A stretch of DNA of 33,194 nucleotides from Bacteroidaceae bacterium (GTDB lineage: Bacteria; Bacteroidota; Bacteroidia; Bacteroidales; Bacteroidaceae), in assembly GCA_017470525.1 (NCBI GenBank), contig JAFUYM010000049.1, forward strand, positions 1-33,194, given 5' to 3'. Position 1 is the stretch's first letter; each line of letters begins with the position of its first letter. Position numbers and translations under genes: made by a program. The notes under the pieces were generated by a model that was not told where the DNA came from, did not search any database, and saw only the letters and a program-made list of their open reading frames with translations. This document shows, piece by piece, positions 24,097 to 30,792 of this stretch.

Positions 24097-24178
24097 TACC
24101 CAGAGCCGGGATCGAACCGGCACGGATTGCTCCATTGGTGTTTGAGACCAACGCGTCTACCAATTCCGCCATCTGGGC
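24097..24178 (-). tRNA. tRNA-Leu (anticodon CAA)
   Basis: The 82-base gene folds as a class II tRNA. The acceptor is GCCCAGA with TCTGGGT (one G-U), the D arm contains GGAATTGGTAGACGCG, the anticodon stem TTGGT/ACCAA frames the loop CTCAAAC with CAA, a long variable arm follows, and the T arm is GCCGGTTCGATCCCGGC. Discriminator A is present and CCA is not encoded. It reads UUG codons. Confidence 0.95.
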
Positions 24179-24198
24179 ATCTTTCCTAAATGCGGGTG

Positions 24199-24229
24199 CA
24201 AAGTTAGGACTTTTTTTTGATTCAGCAAA
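24199..24229 (-). promoter_or_regulatory. Promoter of tRNA-Leu
   Basis: On the minus strand TTTG (24226-24229), a 19-base spacer and TAACTTTG (24199-24206) match the consensus exactly, about 20 bases before the tRNA. Confidence 0.85.
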
Positions 24230-24235
24230 GAAAAC

Positions 24236-24353
24236 AAGTGAAAAAGTAAAAGTGAAAAGTGAAAAATTTGCTACCGCAGCAGTATGTCACATGTTGACGA
24301 ACAAACCGCGATAGCAAATTTTTCACTTTTCGCTCTTCACTTTTCACTTACTT
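24236..24353. repeat. Intergenic inverted repeat, copy 2
   Basis: Core arms 24255-24277 and 24308-24330 match over 23 bases with one mismatch and are flanked by further AAGTGAAAA-type repeats on both sides. The proC stop codon (24348-24350) lies in its outer edge. Confidence 0.85.
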
Positions 24354-25127
24354 CAGTCCTGCTTTCAGCGAACGAATGACAGCAGAATTGAATCCTGCAT
24401 GGTCGAGTTCGTTGAGTCCCTTGATGGTCACACCACCAGGAGTGGTGACCTTGTCAATGGCTTCTTCGGGATGCCAACCTGTGGCTTTAAGCAGGGAGAC
24501 GGCTCCCTGCATGGTCTGAAGAGCGATTTGCTTGGCTTGCTGGGGATAAAAGCCCATTTCACAGCCACCTTCCATCTGGGCACGGATGTAACGCATCACG
24601 TAGGCGATGCCGCAGGATGCCATCATCATGCCAGGTCCCACAAGGTTTTCGGTCACCACGAGGGTGTCGCCGTCGATGGCATAGAGTTCCTCAACTGCCT
24701 TGAGGCTCTCATCGATGGCTCCGGCACCCTTGGCGATGAAACTCATGCTGGCTCCAAACTCGGCTGCGATGTTAGGAATCACATAGAAGAACTGACCGTC
24801 CTCCCCAAGTTCCTCTGCAAGGTTTTGAGTAGTGAAATTGGCTGCATCGGAGATGATGATTTGCTTTTCAAGGTTAAGCACATGCTTCACTTCGGCAAGC
24901 ACCAGTTTCATGAGCCAAGGCTTCACTACGAGCACGACGATGTCGGCATCGATCACAGCCTCTACATTGTCGGTGGTGATGTTGAGTGTGGGGTAGTCCT
25001 GCTTGAACTGTGAGAGCAGTGCCTCGTTCTTGTCAGCAATGGTGATGTTGCTAATCTTTCCACTTTTTGCCCATCCCTTGATGAGCGCGCCGCCCATATT
25101 GCCAGCGCCAATAACAGTAAGTTTCAT
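24348..25127 (-). CDS. proC: Pyrroline-5-carboxylate reductase
   Basis: The enzyme reduces 1-pyrroline-5-carboxylate to proline with NAD(P)H. The 259-residue protein starts with a Rossmann motif (LTVIGAGNMGGALIKGW), has VVLVVKPW near residue 70, and shows the C-terminal dimer-domain signature GPGMMMASCGIAYVMRYI and VTTPGGVTIKGLNELDHAG. It lies alone on the minus strand. Its promoter overlaps that of porT. Confidence 0.96.
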   Translation of the reverse strand: MKLTVIGAGNMGGALIKGWAKSGKISNITIADKNEALLSQFKQDYPTLNITTDNVEAVIDADIVVLVVKPWLMKLVLAEVKHVLNLEKQIIISDAANFTTQNLAEELGEDGQFFYVIPNIAAEFGASMSFIAKGAGAIDESLKAVEELYAIDGDTLVVTENLVGPGMMMASCGIAYVMRYIRAQMEGGCEMGFYPQQAKQIALQTMQGAVSLLKATGWHPEEAIDKVTTPGGVTIKGLNELDHAGFNSAVIRSLKAGLK

Positions 25128-25132
25128 CTTTT

Positions 25133-25165
25133 TTTGTATTTATTGAGTTTTAATGCGTATCTTTG
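25133..25165 (+). promoter_or_regulatory. Candidate promoter of the porT run
   Basis: TTTG (25133-25136), a 21-base spacer and TATCTTTG (25158-25165) point right. The predicted leader to porT is about 130 bases and contains a GTAACTT/AAGTTAC inverted repeat (25228-25252). Confidence 0.6.
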
Positions 25166-25170
25166 CACGA

Positions 25171-25202
25171 CAAAGTTACGAATAAGTGAGCGAATAACCA
25201 AA
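25171..25202 (-). promoter_or_regulatory. Promoter of proC
   Basis: On the minus strand TTTG (25199-25202), a 20-base spacer and TAACTTTG (25171-25178) point left. It faces the porT promoter only five bases away. Confidence 0.75.
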
Positions 25203-25303
25203 TATATTTGAGTTTTTCCGAGCAAAAGTAACTTGCACGGAGTGAAAGTTACGGCAAACTCCGCTTTCTACAAAATAAATCGCGGTTTTTCTCGTTTTAA
25301 TAA

Positions 25304-26029
25304 ATGATGAAATCTATACATTATTATATTATAGCATGTTTGGCGGCACTTCTCTGGCTGATTCCCTCCTCTCAAGCAGTGGCACAGAAGAGGAAAGTGA
25401 TGAACCGTCCGTATATCGACCAGCGGCTGTTCCACTACGGGTTCTTGGCGGGTGCCCACCTGCAAGACATCGAATTGGAGCAGAACGGGATGATGGACGT
25501 GGACGGCAGCCAATGGTTTTGCGAAACGCCCAACTATGAGCCGGGCTTCTCGGTGGGCATCCTCGGCGAGTTTTTCTTGACCAAGAATCTGGGACTTCGT
25601 ATCATCCCCACCATGCATTTCGGCACGAAAAACCTGACGTTCCGCAACGAATTGAACGGTGACAAGCAGTTTCAGACCATCAAATCGACTTATATCACGG
25701 TGCCGATTGACGTGAAGTTTGCCGCAGAACGGTTCAACAATTACCGCCCCTACGTGATGGCGGGCGTGACTCCCGCCCTTGACCTCACGGTGAAGAAGCA
25801 GAAGCAGTATCTGCTCAAGAACACGGACGTGTACCTGGAGGTGGGTATGGGATGTGATTTTTACCTGCCTTTCTTCAAGTTCATCCCCGAGGTGAAGTTC
25901 ATGTATGGTCTGATGGACGTGCTGAACAAGAATCGTTCGGACATCACAGACGAGACGCAACTCATCTTCACCCAATCGGTGAACAAGGCGAAAAGCAAGA
26001 TGATTGTCCTCACTTTCTATTTTGAATAG
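25304..26029 (+). CDS. porT: Type IX secretion system outer-membrane protein PorT
   Basis: This 241-residue protein has a signal peptide (to SQAVAQ) and alternating beta-barrel strands. The PorT pattern is strong: HYGFLAGAHLQDIEL, GFSVGILGEFFLTKNLGLRI, HFGTKNLTFRNE, IKSTYITVPIDVKF, RPYVMAGVTPALDLTVKKQ, and DFYLPFFKFIPEVKFMYGL. PorT is needed for the type IX system that exports proteins with C-terminal sorting domains across the outer membrane in Bacteroidetes. The start is ATG at 25304 or 25307. A glycosyltransferase gene follows after two bases. Confidence 0.85.
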   Translation: MMKSIHYYIIACLAALLWLIPSSQAVAQKRKVMNRPYIDQRLFHYGFLAGAHLQDIELEQNGMMDVDGSQWFCETPNYEPGFSVGILGEFFLTKNLGLRIIPTMHFGTKNLTFRNELNGDKQFQTIKSTYITVPIDVKFAAERFNNYRPYVMAGVTPALDLTVKKQKQYLLKNTDVYLEVGMGCDFYLPFFKFIPEVKFMYGLMDVLNKNRSDITDETQLIFTQSVNKAKSKMIVLTFYFE

Positions 26030-26031
26030 CC

Positions 26032-27099
26032 ATGAAGTATTCTGTTATCATACCTGTGTATAACCGTCCCGACGAAGTGGACGAACTGCTGGAGAGCCTG
26101 ACCCGACAGACGCTCAAAGACTTTGAGGTGGTGGTGGTGGAAGACGGCTCGAACGTGCCTTGCAAGGAGGTTGTGGAGAAATATGCTGAACTGCTCAACA
26201 TCCAGTATCTGCCCAAAAAGAACGGGGGACCCGGTCCTGCCCGCAACTACGGCGTGGAGCATGCGAAGGGGGAGTATATGCTCATTCTCGACAGCGATTG
26301 TGTGCTGCCCGATGGCTATCTGGCAGCGGTGGAAAAGGAATTGAAGGAGAACCCCTGCGATGCGTTTGGAGGTCCCGATGCGGCACACGAGTCGTTCACC
26401 CCTGTACAGAAAGCCATTTCTTACAGCATGACCTCGTTCTTCACCACGGGCGGCATCCGTGGGGGCAAGAAGAAGGGGGCGATGGACAAGTTCTATCCGC
26501 GTTCGTTCAACATGGGTGTCCGTCGCGACGTGTATCTCAAACTGCACGGATTCAGCAAGATGCGCTTTGGCGAGGACATCGATTTCAGTTATCGGATTGT
26601 GGAGGCGGGCTACAAGAGCCGACTCTTTCCCGAGACATGGGTGTGGCACAAAAGGAGGACGGACATGGACAAGTTCTTCAAGCAGGTGTTCAATTCTGGC
26701 ATTGCTCGTATCAACCTGACGAAGCGGCATCCTGGCACCTTGAAACTGGTGCATCTGCTGCCGATGGTCTTCACCGTGGGTGTGCTGCTGCTCATTGCTG
26801 GAGCGGTGTTCTTCCGCCTATGGGATTACTACAGAGACACTGCCACAGGATTGTTGTTACCCAACGGCGGCTTCATTCCAGCCTACGCGCTGTGCCTCTT
26901 GCCAATTGTATTGTATATGCTGCTGATTTTCATTGACTCCAGCATCAAGAATAAAAGCCTCGTCATCGGCTTCCTCAGTGTAGAGGCTGCGTTTGTGCAG
27001 TTGATGGGCTATGGCTTCGGCTTCCTCAAGGCTTGGTGGTTGCGGTGTGTGCAGGGGAAGGATGAATTTACTGCTTTTGAGAAGAACTTCTATGATTGA
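26032..27099 (+). CDS. Family 2 glycosyltransferase with C-terminal membrane helices
   Basis: This 355-residue membrane-bound enzyme has a GT-A domain at the N-terminus: YSVIIPVYNRPDEVDELL, nucleotide-binding VVVVEDGSN, the GGPGPARNYGVEHAKGEYM segment, metal site LILDSDCVLP near residue 85 and the acceptor-side FGEDIDFSYRI near 180. Three C-terminal membrane helices follow (~245-340). It probably adds a sugar to a lipid-linked surface glycan; the sugar is not identifiable. Two bases separate it from porT, and its stop overlaps the radC start by eight bases. Confidence 0.9.
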   Translation: MKYSVIIPVYNRPDEVDELLESLTRQTLKDFEVVVVEDGSNVPCKEVVEKYAELLNIQYLPKKNGGPGPARNYGVEHAKGEYMLILDSDCVLPDGYLAAVEKELKENPCDAFGGPDAAHESFTPVQKAISYSMTSFFTTGGIRGGKKKGAMDKFYPRSFNMGVRRDVYLKLHGFSKMRFGEDIDFSYRIVEAGYKSRLFPETWVWHKRRTDMDKFFKQVFNSGIARINLTKRHPGTLKLVHLLPMVFTVGVLLLIAGAVFFRLWDYYRDTATGLLLPNGGFIPAYALCLLPIVLYMLLIFIDSSIKNKSLVIGFLSVEAAFVQLMGYGFGFLKAWWLRCVQGKDEFTAFEKNFYD

Positions 27100-27784
27100 G
27101 CAACATACACCCATCAAGCAATGGGCTGAAGAAGACCGACCGCGTGAGAAACTCATGGCGAAAGGAGCCGAAGCCCTGACCAATGCCGAACTGCTTGCCA
27201 TCCTCATCGGAGGCGGCACGACCAAGAAGTCGGCGGTGGAACTGATGCAGGAGGTGATGAAGAGTTGCGGCGACACCCTCAGAGGGCTGCACCACCTGAC
27301 GCTGCAAGACCTGATGCGCTTCAACGGCATCGGCGAAGCCAAGGCACTCACCCTCATCGCGGCGGCTGAGATTGGAAAACGTCGTATGATGGAAGACAGC
27401 CACGACATCCAGCAGTTCAAGACCAGTGCCGACGTGCTGCGCTACATGAACCCGCTCATACAAGACCTCACCCACGAGGAGAGTTGGGTGCTCCTGCTGA
27501 ACAACTTTTCCCGCCTCATCAACTGCGTGAGAATCAGCACAGGAGGACTGACAGAGACGGCTGTGGATGTGAGAATGGTGCTCAAGGAGGCACTGCGGCA
27601 CGATGCCACCTCGTTCATCTTTGTGCACAACCACCCCAGCGGCAACCTGCGACCCAGCCGCTACGACGAGGAGTTGACCCAGCGCATGAACAAAGCGGCA
27701 CTAACGGTGAACCTGCGCATGATTGACCACGTCATCGTCACCGAAGGGGAGTATTACAGTTTTGCCGAAAACGGAAAACTCTGA
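27092..27784 (+). CDS. radC: RadC family JAB-domain protein
   Basis: This 230-residue protein has the RadC layout: IKQWAEEDRPREKLMAKGAE at the start, a helix-hairpin-helix-like FNGIGEAKALTLIAAAE segment and a C-terminal JAB1/MPN metalloprotease-like domain with FVHNHPSGNLRPSRYDEELT, which carries the metal ligands His, His and Asp. The role in DNA repair implied by the name is poorly supported. The start at 27092 overlaps the glycosyltransferase stop; the longer frame upstream lies inside that gene. Confidence 0.94.
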   Translation: MIEQHTPIKQWAEEDRPREKLMAKGAEALTNAELLAILIGGGTTKKSAVELMQEVMKSCGDTLRGLHHLTLQDLMRFNGIGEAKALTLIAAAEIGKRRMMEDSHDIQQFKTSADVLRYMNPLIQDLTHEESWVLLLNNFSRLINCVRISTGGLTETAVDVRMVLKEALRHDATSFIFVHNHPSGNLRPSRYDEELTQRMNKAALTVNLRMIDHVIVTEGEYYSFAENGKL

Positions 27785-27803
27785 CCGAAGCAGGACACCT
27801 AAA

Positions 27804-27879
27804 AGAATCGTACCCCTCGGGTACAATCAAGCGTACCCCTCGGGTACGGCAAAGTGTACCCCTCGGGTACGACGATTCT
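27804..27879. repeat. Three palindromes at exact 23-base period
   Basis: GTACCCCTCGGGTAC occurs at 27810-27824, 27833-27847 and 27856-27870, with 8-base spacers AATCAAGC and GGCAAAGT. The array is framed by an outer inverted repeat AGAATCGT/ACGATTCT (27804-27811, 27872-27879). It lies between radC and the DUF59 gene. Confidence 0.9.
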
Positions 27880-27886
27880 CAACTTC

Positions 27887-27905
27887 AGGCAGAAGATTTC
27901 TGCCT
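27887..27905. repeat. Hairpin before the DUF59 gene
   Basis: AGGCAGAA pairs with TTCTGCCT around GAT, ending 21 bases before the DUF59 start. There is no T-run, so it is probably an mRNA structure and not a terminator. Confidence 0.55.
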
Positions 27906-27926
27906 AATATAAGAAATAGACTGAAT

Positions 27927-28262
27927 ATGACCAAATACGAAGTAGAAGAAAAGACCGTCGAGTATCTGAAGACGGTGTTCGACCCCGAGATTCCCGTGAA
28001 CGTGTGGGACTTGGGCATGATATACAAGATTGACGTGAAGGAAACCGCCGAACCAATCGACGGTAAAGACTTTGACATCGACATCGACATGACCTTCACC
28101 GCCCCCAACTGCCCTGCTGCCGACTTCATCTTGGAGGACATCCAGCAGAAACTGGAAGGCATCTCTGCCGTGAAGACCGTGACCGTGAATGTAGTCTTCG
28201 AGCCTGAATGGACGAAAGACATGATGAGCGAAGAAGCCAAGTTGGACTTAGGGTTTATGTAA
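27927..28262 (+). CDS. DUF59/MIP18-family iron-sulfur assembly protein
   Basis: This 111-residue protein belongs to the MIP18/DUF59 family, which helps insert iron-sulfur clusters, like SufT or PaaD relatives. It shows YLKTVFDPEIPVNVWDLGMI, DMTFTAPNCPAADFILED with the conserved Cys, and the closing FEPEWTKDMMSEEAKLDLGF. The start at 27927 gives the normal family N-terminus; the open frame upstream runs through the palindrome array and is not coding. The Cys in APNCPAAD is the likely cluster-related residue. Confidence 0.92.
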   Translation: MTKYEVEEKTVEYLKTVFDPEIPVNVWDLGMIYKIDVKETAEPIDGKDFDIDIDMTFTAPNCPAADFILEDIQQKLEGISAVKTVTVNVVFEPEWTKDMMSEEAKLDLGFM

Positions 28263-28263
28263 G

Positions 28264-28286
28264 GTAAAAGTAAAAATTTGCTACCG
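28264..28286. repeat. Half copy of the intergenic repeat (copy 3)
   Basis: The sequence TAAAAGTAAAAATTTGCTACCGC carries only the left arm of the family seen at 21083, 24236 and 29321. It begins directly after the DUF59 stop. No right arm follows before lpxH. Confidence 0.75.
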
Positions 28287-28312
28287 CTTTTGAAAAGTAA
28301 TCCACAGAGAAT

Positions 28313-29176
28313 ATGAAGAACATCTACTTTATCAGCGATGCCCATCTCGGCAGCCGTGCCATCGAACACCGACGCACACAGGAACGCCGACTCGTCAACT
28401 TCCTCGACAAAATCAAGGACAAGGCAGAGGCGGTCTATATGCTGGGCGACATGTTCGACTTCTGGTTTGAATACAAGGAAGTGGTGCCGAAGGGCTACAC
28501 CCGTTTCCTCGGCAAAATCAGCGAACTCACCGACATGGGCGTGGAGGTACACTATTTCACAGGCAACCACGATTTGTGGATGGACGACTATCTGGAGAAG
28601 GAATGTGGCGTGACCCTCCACCGACAGCCCTGCACACTGGAACTGCGTGGCAAGGTGTTCTATCTCGCTCATGGTGACCGTCTGGGCATCGAAGACAAAG
28701 ACTGGAAGACTCGCTTCATGTTCCGATGCTTCCATAGCAAGACCTTGAGGCGCATGGCAAAATGGATTCATCCCCATTGGTTCATGAACTGGGGCTTGGA
28801 ATGGGCAAAACATTCGCGCATGAAACGGAAGAAGGATGCATTGCAGTCCGATGCCGACGGACGTGTGCTGACCAAAGAAGGTTTCCACAACGACACCCGA
28901 CTGGTGGGTTACGAGAGTGCGCCCGACAACGGTGAAGAGCCTTACCGTGGCGAAGACCAGGAAGGGCTTGTCCTCTATGCCAAGGAATATCTCAAGACTC
29001 ACCCCGAAGTCAACTACTTCATCTTCGGGCATCGCCACATCGAACTGGATCTCATGCTCAGCCGCGAGACCCGCCTCCTCATCCTTGGCGAATGGATTAC
29101 CCTCTTCACCTACGCCGTCTGGGATGGCGAACACCTCTTCATGGACAATTTCATCGAAGGTGAGACGGAACTTTAA
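28313..29176 (+). CDS. lpxH: UDP-2,3-diacylglucosamine diphosphatase
   Basis: The enzyme cleaves UDP-2,3-diacylglucosamine to lipid X in lipid A synthesis. The 287-residue calcineurin-fold protein has all metal motifs: FISDAHLGS (D9, H11), LGDMFDFWFEY, TGNHDLWM, YLAHGDRLG and FIFGHRHIELDL. It is longer than E. coli LpxH (240) because of an insert near ~195-215 rich in Asp, Glu and Gly, as seen in Bacteroidetes members. No promoter is visible in the short gap after the half repeat, so read-through from radC/DUF59 is likely. Confidence 0.92.
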   Translation: MKNIYFISDAHLGSRAIEHRRTQERRLVNFLDKIKDKAEAVYMLGDMFDFWFEYKEVVPKGYTRFLGKISELTDMGVEVHYFTGNHDLWMDDYLEKECGVTLHRQPCTLELRGKVFYLAHGDRLGIEDKDWKTRFMFRCFHSKTLRRMAKWIHPHWFMNWGLEWAKHSRMKRKKDALQSDADGRVLTKEGFHNDTRLVGYESAPDNGEEPYRGEDQEGLVLYAKEYLKTHPEVNYFIFGHRHIELDLMLSRETRLLILGEWITLFTYAVWDGEHLFMDNFIEGETEL

Positions 29177-29227
29177 CCCCTATCAAGAGAACGAAGTGTG
29201 TCATCTTCCACTTTTTTCTCTTTTTTA

Positions 29228-29272
29228 TGCATCTTATGCAATTTTTCTTTCATTTTATGCATGTTATATGCA
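29228..29272 (+). promoter_or_regulatory. Candidate pair of ARG boxes before argR
   Basis: Two dyads made of TGCAT and ATGCA half-sites lie at 29228-29240 (spacer CTT) and 29258-29272 (spacer GTTAT), centres about 31 bases apart, near three helical turns. The second covers the expected -33 region. This fits autorepression by ArgR, whose sites in other phyla also have TGnAT..ATnCA halves. Confidence 0.55.
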
Positions 29273-29282
29273 AGAAAAATGG

Positions 29283-29290
29283 TAACTTTG
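29283..29290 (+). promoter_or_regulatory. Promoter -7 box of argR
   Basis: TAACTTTG matches TAnnTTTG. The expected -33 position falls in the second TGCAT dyad. The leader to the ATG is about 160 bases and contains the full repeat copy 4. Confidence 0.65.
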
Positions 29291-29320
29291 CAGCCGATTT
29301 GTGAATAAATATACAGCAAG

Positions 29321-29438
29321 AAGTGAAAAGTGAAAAATGAAAAGTGAAAAATTTGCTACCGCATTTGTTTGTCCACAGGGTTGGTAGCACACGTTTGCGG
29401 TAGCAAATTTTTCACTTTTCACTTTTACTTTTTCACTT
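29321..29438. repeat. Intergenic inverted repeat, copy 4 (perfect arms)
   Basis: Core arms 29340-29363 and 29396-29419 are perfect inverted copies over 24 bases, flanked by more AAAAGTGAAAA-type units. It sits between the argR promoter and the argR start, so the transcript would carry a very stable hairpin. Confidence 0.9.
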
Positions 29439-29455
29439 AAAATATAAGATAAGCG

Positions 29456-29941
29456 ATGACTGCAAGACAATCTCGACTCGACATCATCAAGGCGATTATC
29501 CAGACACAGGAAATTGGCAGTCAGGATGAACTGGCTCAGGCACTCTCGAAGGAGGGCGTGAACATGACCCAAGCCACCCTGTCGCGCGACCTGAAACTGC
29601 TGAAGGTGGTGAAGAGGTTCTCGCCGAAGGGTCGCTCCATCTACATGATGCCTGACAATCCCTACTACCGCCGTGTGAGGGAGCATCGACAGACGGGCAT
29701 CGCCATCAGGAACGGGTTCATGTCGGTGAGGTTTACAGGGCAGTTGGCGGTCATCAAGTGTCGTCCGGGGTATGCCAGCGGACTGGCGAGCGACATTGAC
29801 AACGCCCACTTTGCGGAGGTGGTTGGCACCATCGCGGGTGACGACACCATTTTCCTCGCCCTGGAAGAGGGGTTCAACAAGGACACGCTGGAAGCAAACC
29901 TAAGAACAATCGTGCCTGTATATTCAGGCAGTCAATTATAG
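29456..29941 (+). CDS. argR: Arginine repressor
   Basis: ArgR is an arginine-dependent DNA-binding hexamer controlling arginine synthesis genes. The 161-residue protein has the N-terminal winged helix (IGSQDELAQALSKEG, MTQATLSRDLKLLKVVK) and the C-terminal oligomerisation and arginine-binding domain ending FAEVVGTIAGDDTIFLALEE with the conserved GDDT acidic pair. A GNAT gene follows after seven bases and argG lies next, so it heads an arginine cluster. TGCAT dyads over its own promoter suggest autoregulation. Confidence 0.95.
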   Translation: MTARQSRLDIIKAIIQTQEIGSQDELAQALSKEGVNMTQATLSRDLKLLKVVKRFSPKGRSIYMMPDNPYYRRVREHRQTGIAIRNGFMSVRFTGQLAVIKCRPGYASGLASDIDNAHFAEVVGTIAGDDTIFLALEEGFNKDTLEANLRTIVPVYSGSQL

Positions 29942-29948
29942 AAGAACA

Positions 29949-30584
29949 ATGATTTACGAAGACGGAATCAAGGTGATTGTGGCAGATGCCAGTCACGAGA
30001 AGTATGTGGACTTGATTATCGAGACCATCCGCGAGGCAGCCCGCAAGCGTGGCACCGGCATCGCAGAGCGTACCCACGAGTATGTGGCAACGAAGATGAG
30101 GGAAGGGAAGGCAGTGCTTGCCCTCGACCCGAGTGTGCAGACGGAGATGGGCGACAAGTTTGTGGGTTTCAGTTATATAGAGACGTGGGGCAACAAATCT
30201 TACGTGACGACATCGGGTCTCATCGTGCATCCCGACTATCAGGGCAGGAACATCGCGAAACGCATTAAGGACCACACGTTCACGCTGGCTCGTGTGCGTT
30301 GGCCACACGCCAAGATTTTCTCGCTCACCAGCGGTGATGCCGTGATGAAGATGAACACGGCGTTGGGCTATGTGCCTGTGAGTTTCAACCAACTCACCGA
30401 TGACGATGCCTTCTGGCGTGGATGCCGCGGCTGTATCAACCACCCCATTCTGGAGATGAAGGAACGGAAGTTCTGCATCTGCACGGGTATGCTCTACGAC
30501 CCTGAGAAGCACAAGGGCGAACCAACACCTGTAGAAATCTTCCAAGAAATCATGAAGGAGATGGTGCTGAGAGGGTATATGTGA
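29949..30584 (+). CDS. GNAT-family acyltransferase in the arginine cluster
   Basis: This 211-residue cytosolic protein has the GNAT acyl-CoA binding core: strand YVTTSGLIVHPDYQGRNIAK with the Q/R-x-x-G-x-A type motif, followed by the IFSLTSGDAVMKMNTALGYV segment. Its place between argR and argG suggests an arginine-pathway acyltransferase, possibly the glutamate N-acyltransferase of the first step. Bacteroides is known to use N-succinyl intermediates, so the acyl donor may be succinyl-CoA. That role is inference from context. Confidence 0.85.
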   Translation: MIYEDGIKVIVADASHEKYVDLIIETIREAARKRGTGIAERTHEYVATKMREGKAVLALDPSVQTEMGDKFVGFSYIETWGNKSYVTTSGLIVHPDYQGRNIAKRIKDHTFTLARVRWPHAKIFSLTSGDAVMKMNTALGYVPVSFNQLTDDDAFWRGCRGCINHPILEMKERKFCICTGMLYDPEKHKGEPTPVEIFQEIMKEMVLRGYM

Positions 30585-30610
30585 TTACACTACTTTACTC
30601 GCCTTCGGCG

Positions 30611-30742
30611 GACGAAGAAAAAACAAATAAAAACAAGTAAAAACAGAAAAAAACATTTTCTTCGCCCAAAATAAAATTTAGGAATACAAGAAGAACCTAT
30701 TTTTATTTGTTTTTACTTGTTTTTCTCTGTTTTTTCTTCGTC
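30611..30742. repeat. Long inverted repeat before argG
   Basis: The left arm (30611-30655, starting GACGAAGAAAAAACA) and right arm (30698-30742, ending TTTTTTCTTCGTC) are nearly perfect inverted copies of about 45 bases made of A-rich (AAAAACA) units, around a 42-base centre. CGCCTTCGGCG flanks it on the left. It fills most of the GNAT-argG gap. Confidence 0.85.
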
Positions 30743-30792
30743 ACGCGAAGCGTATAATACACAAATTGCAACAATAACAAAAACAATACAAT

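Noticed and set aside
27011-27091. N-terminal extension of RadC
   Set aside because: It lies inside the glycosyltransferase gene; the ATG at 27092 gives the usual RadC start.
27810-27870. Possible CRISPR array (three identical repeats at constant step)
   Set aside because: Repeats are 15 bases and spacers only 8, far below CRISPR sizes, and no cas genes are present.
27723-27926. N-terminal extension of the DUF59 protein
   Set aside because: It overlaps the end of radC and the palindrome array; the family start is at 27927.
27827-29134. 435-codon open frame opposite the DUF59 and lpxH genes
   Set aside because: It crosses two well-recognised genes and the palindrome array, with no recognisable domain.
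30751-30758. E. coli-like TATAAT before argG
   Set aside because: Bacteroidetes primary sigma factor uses TAnnTTTG; the match in an AT-rich stretch is likely chance.
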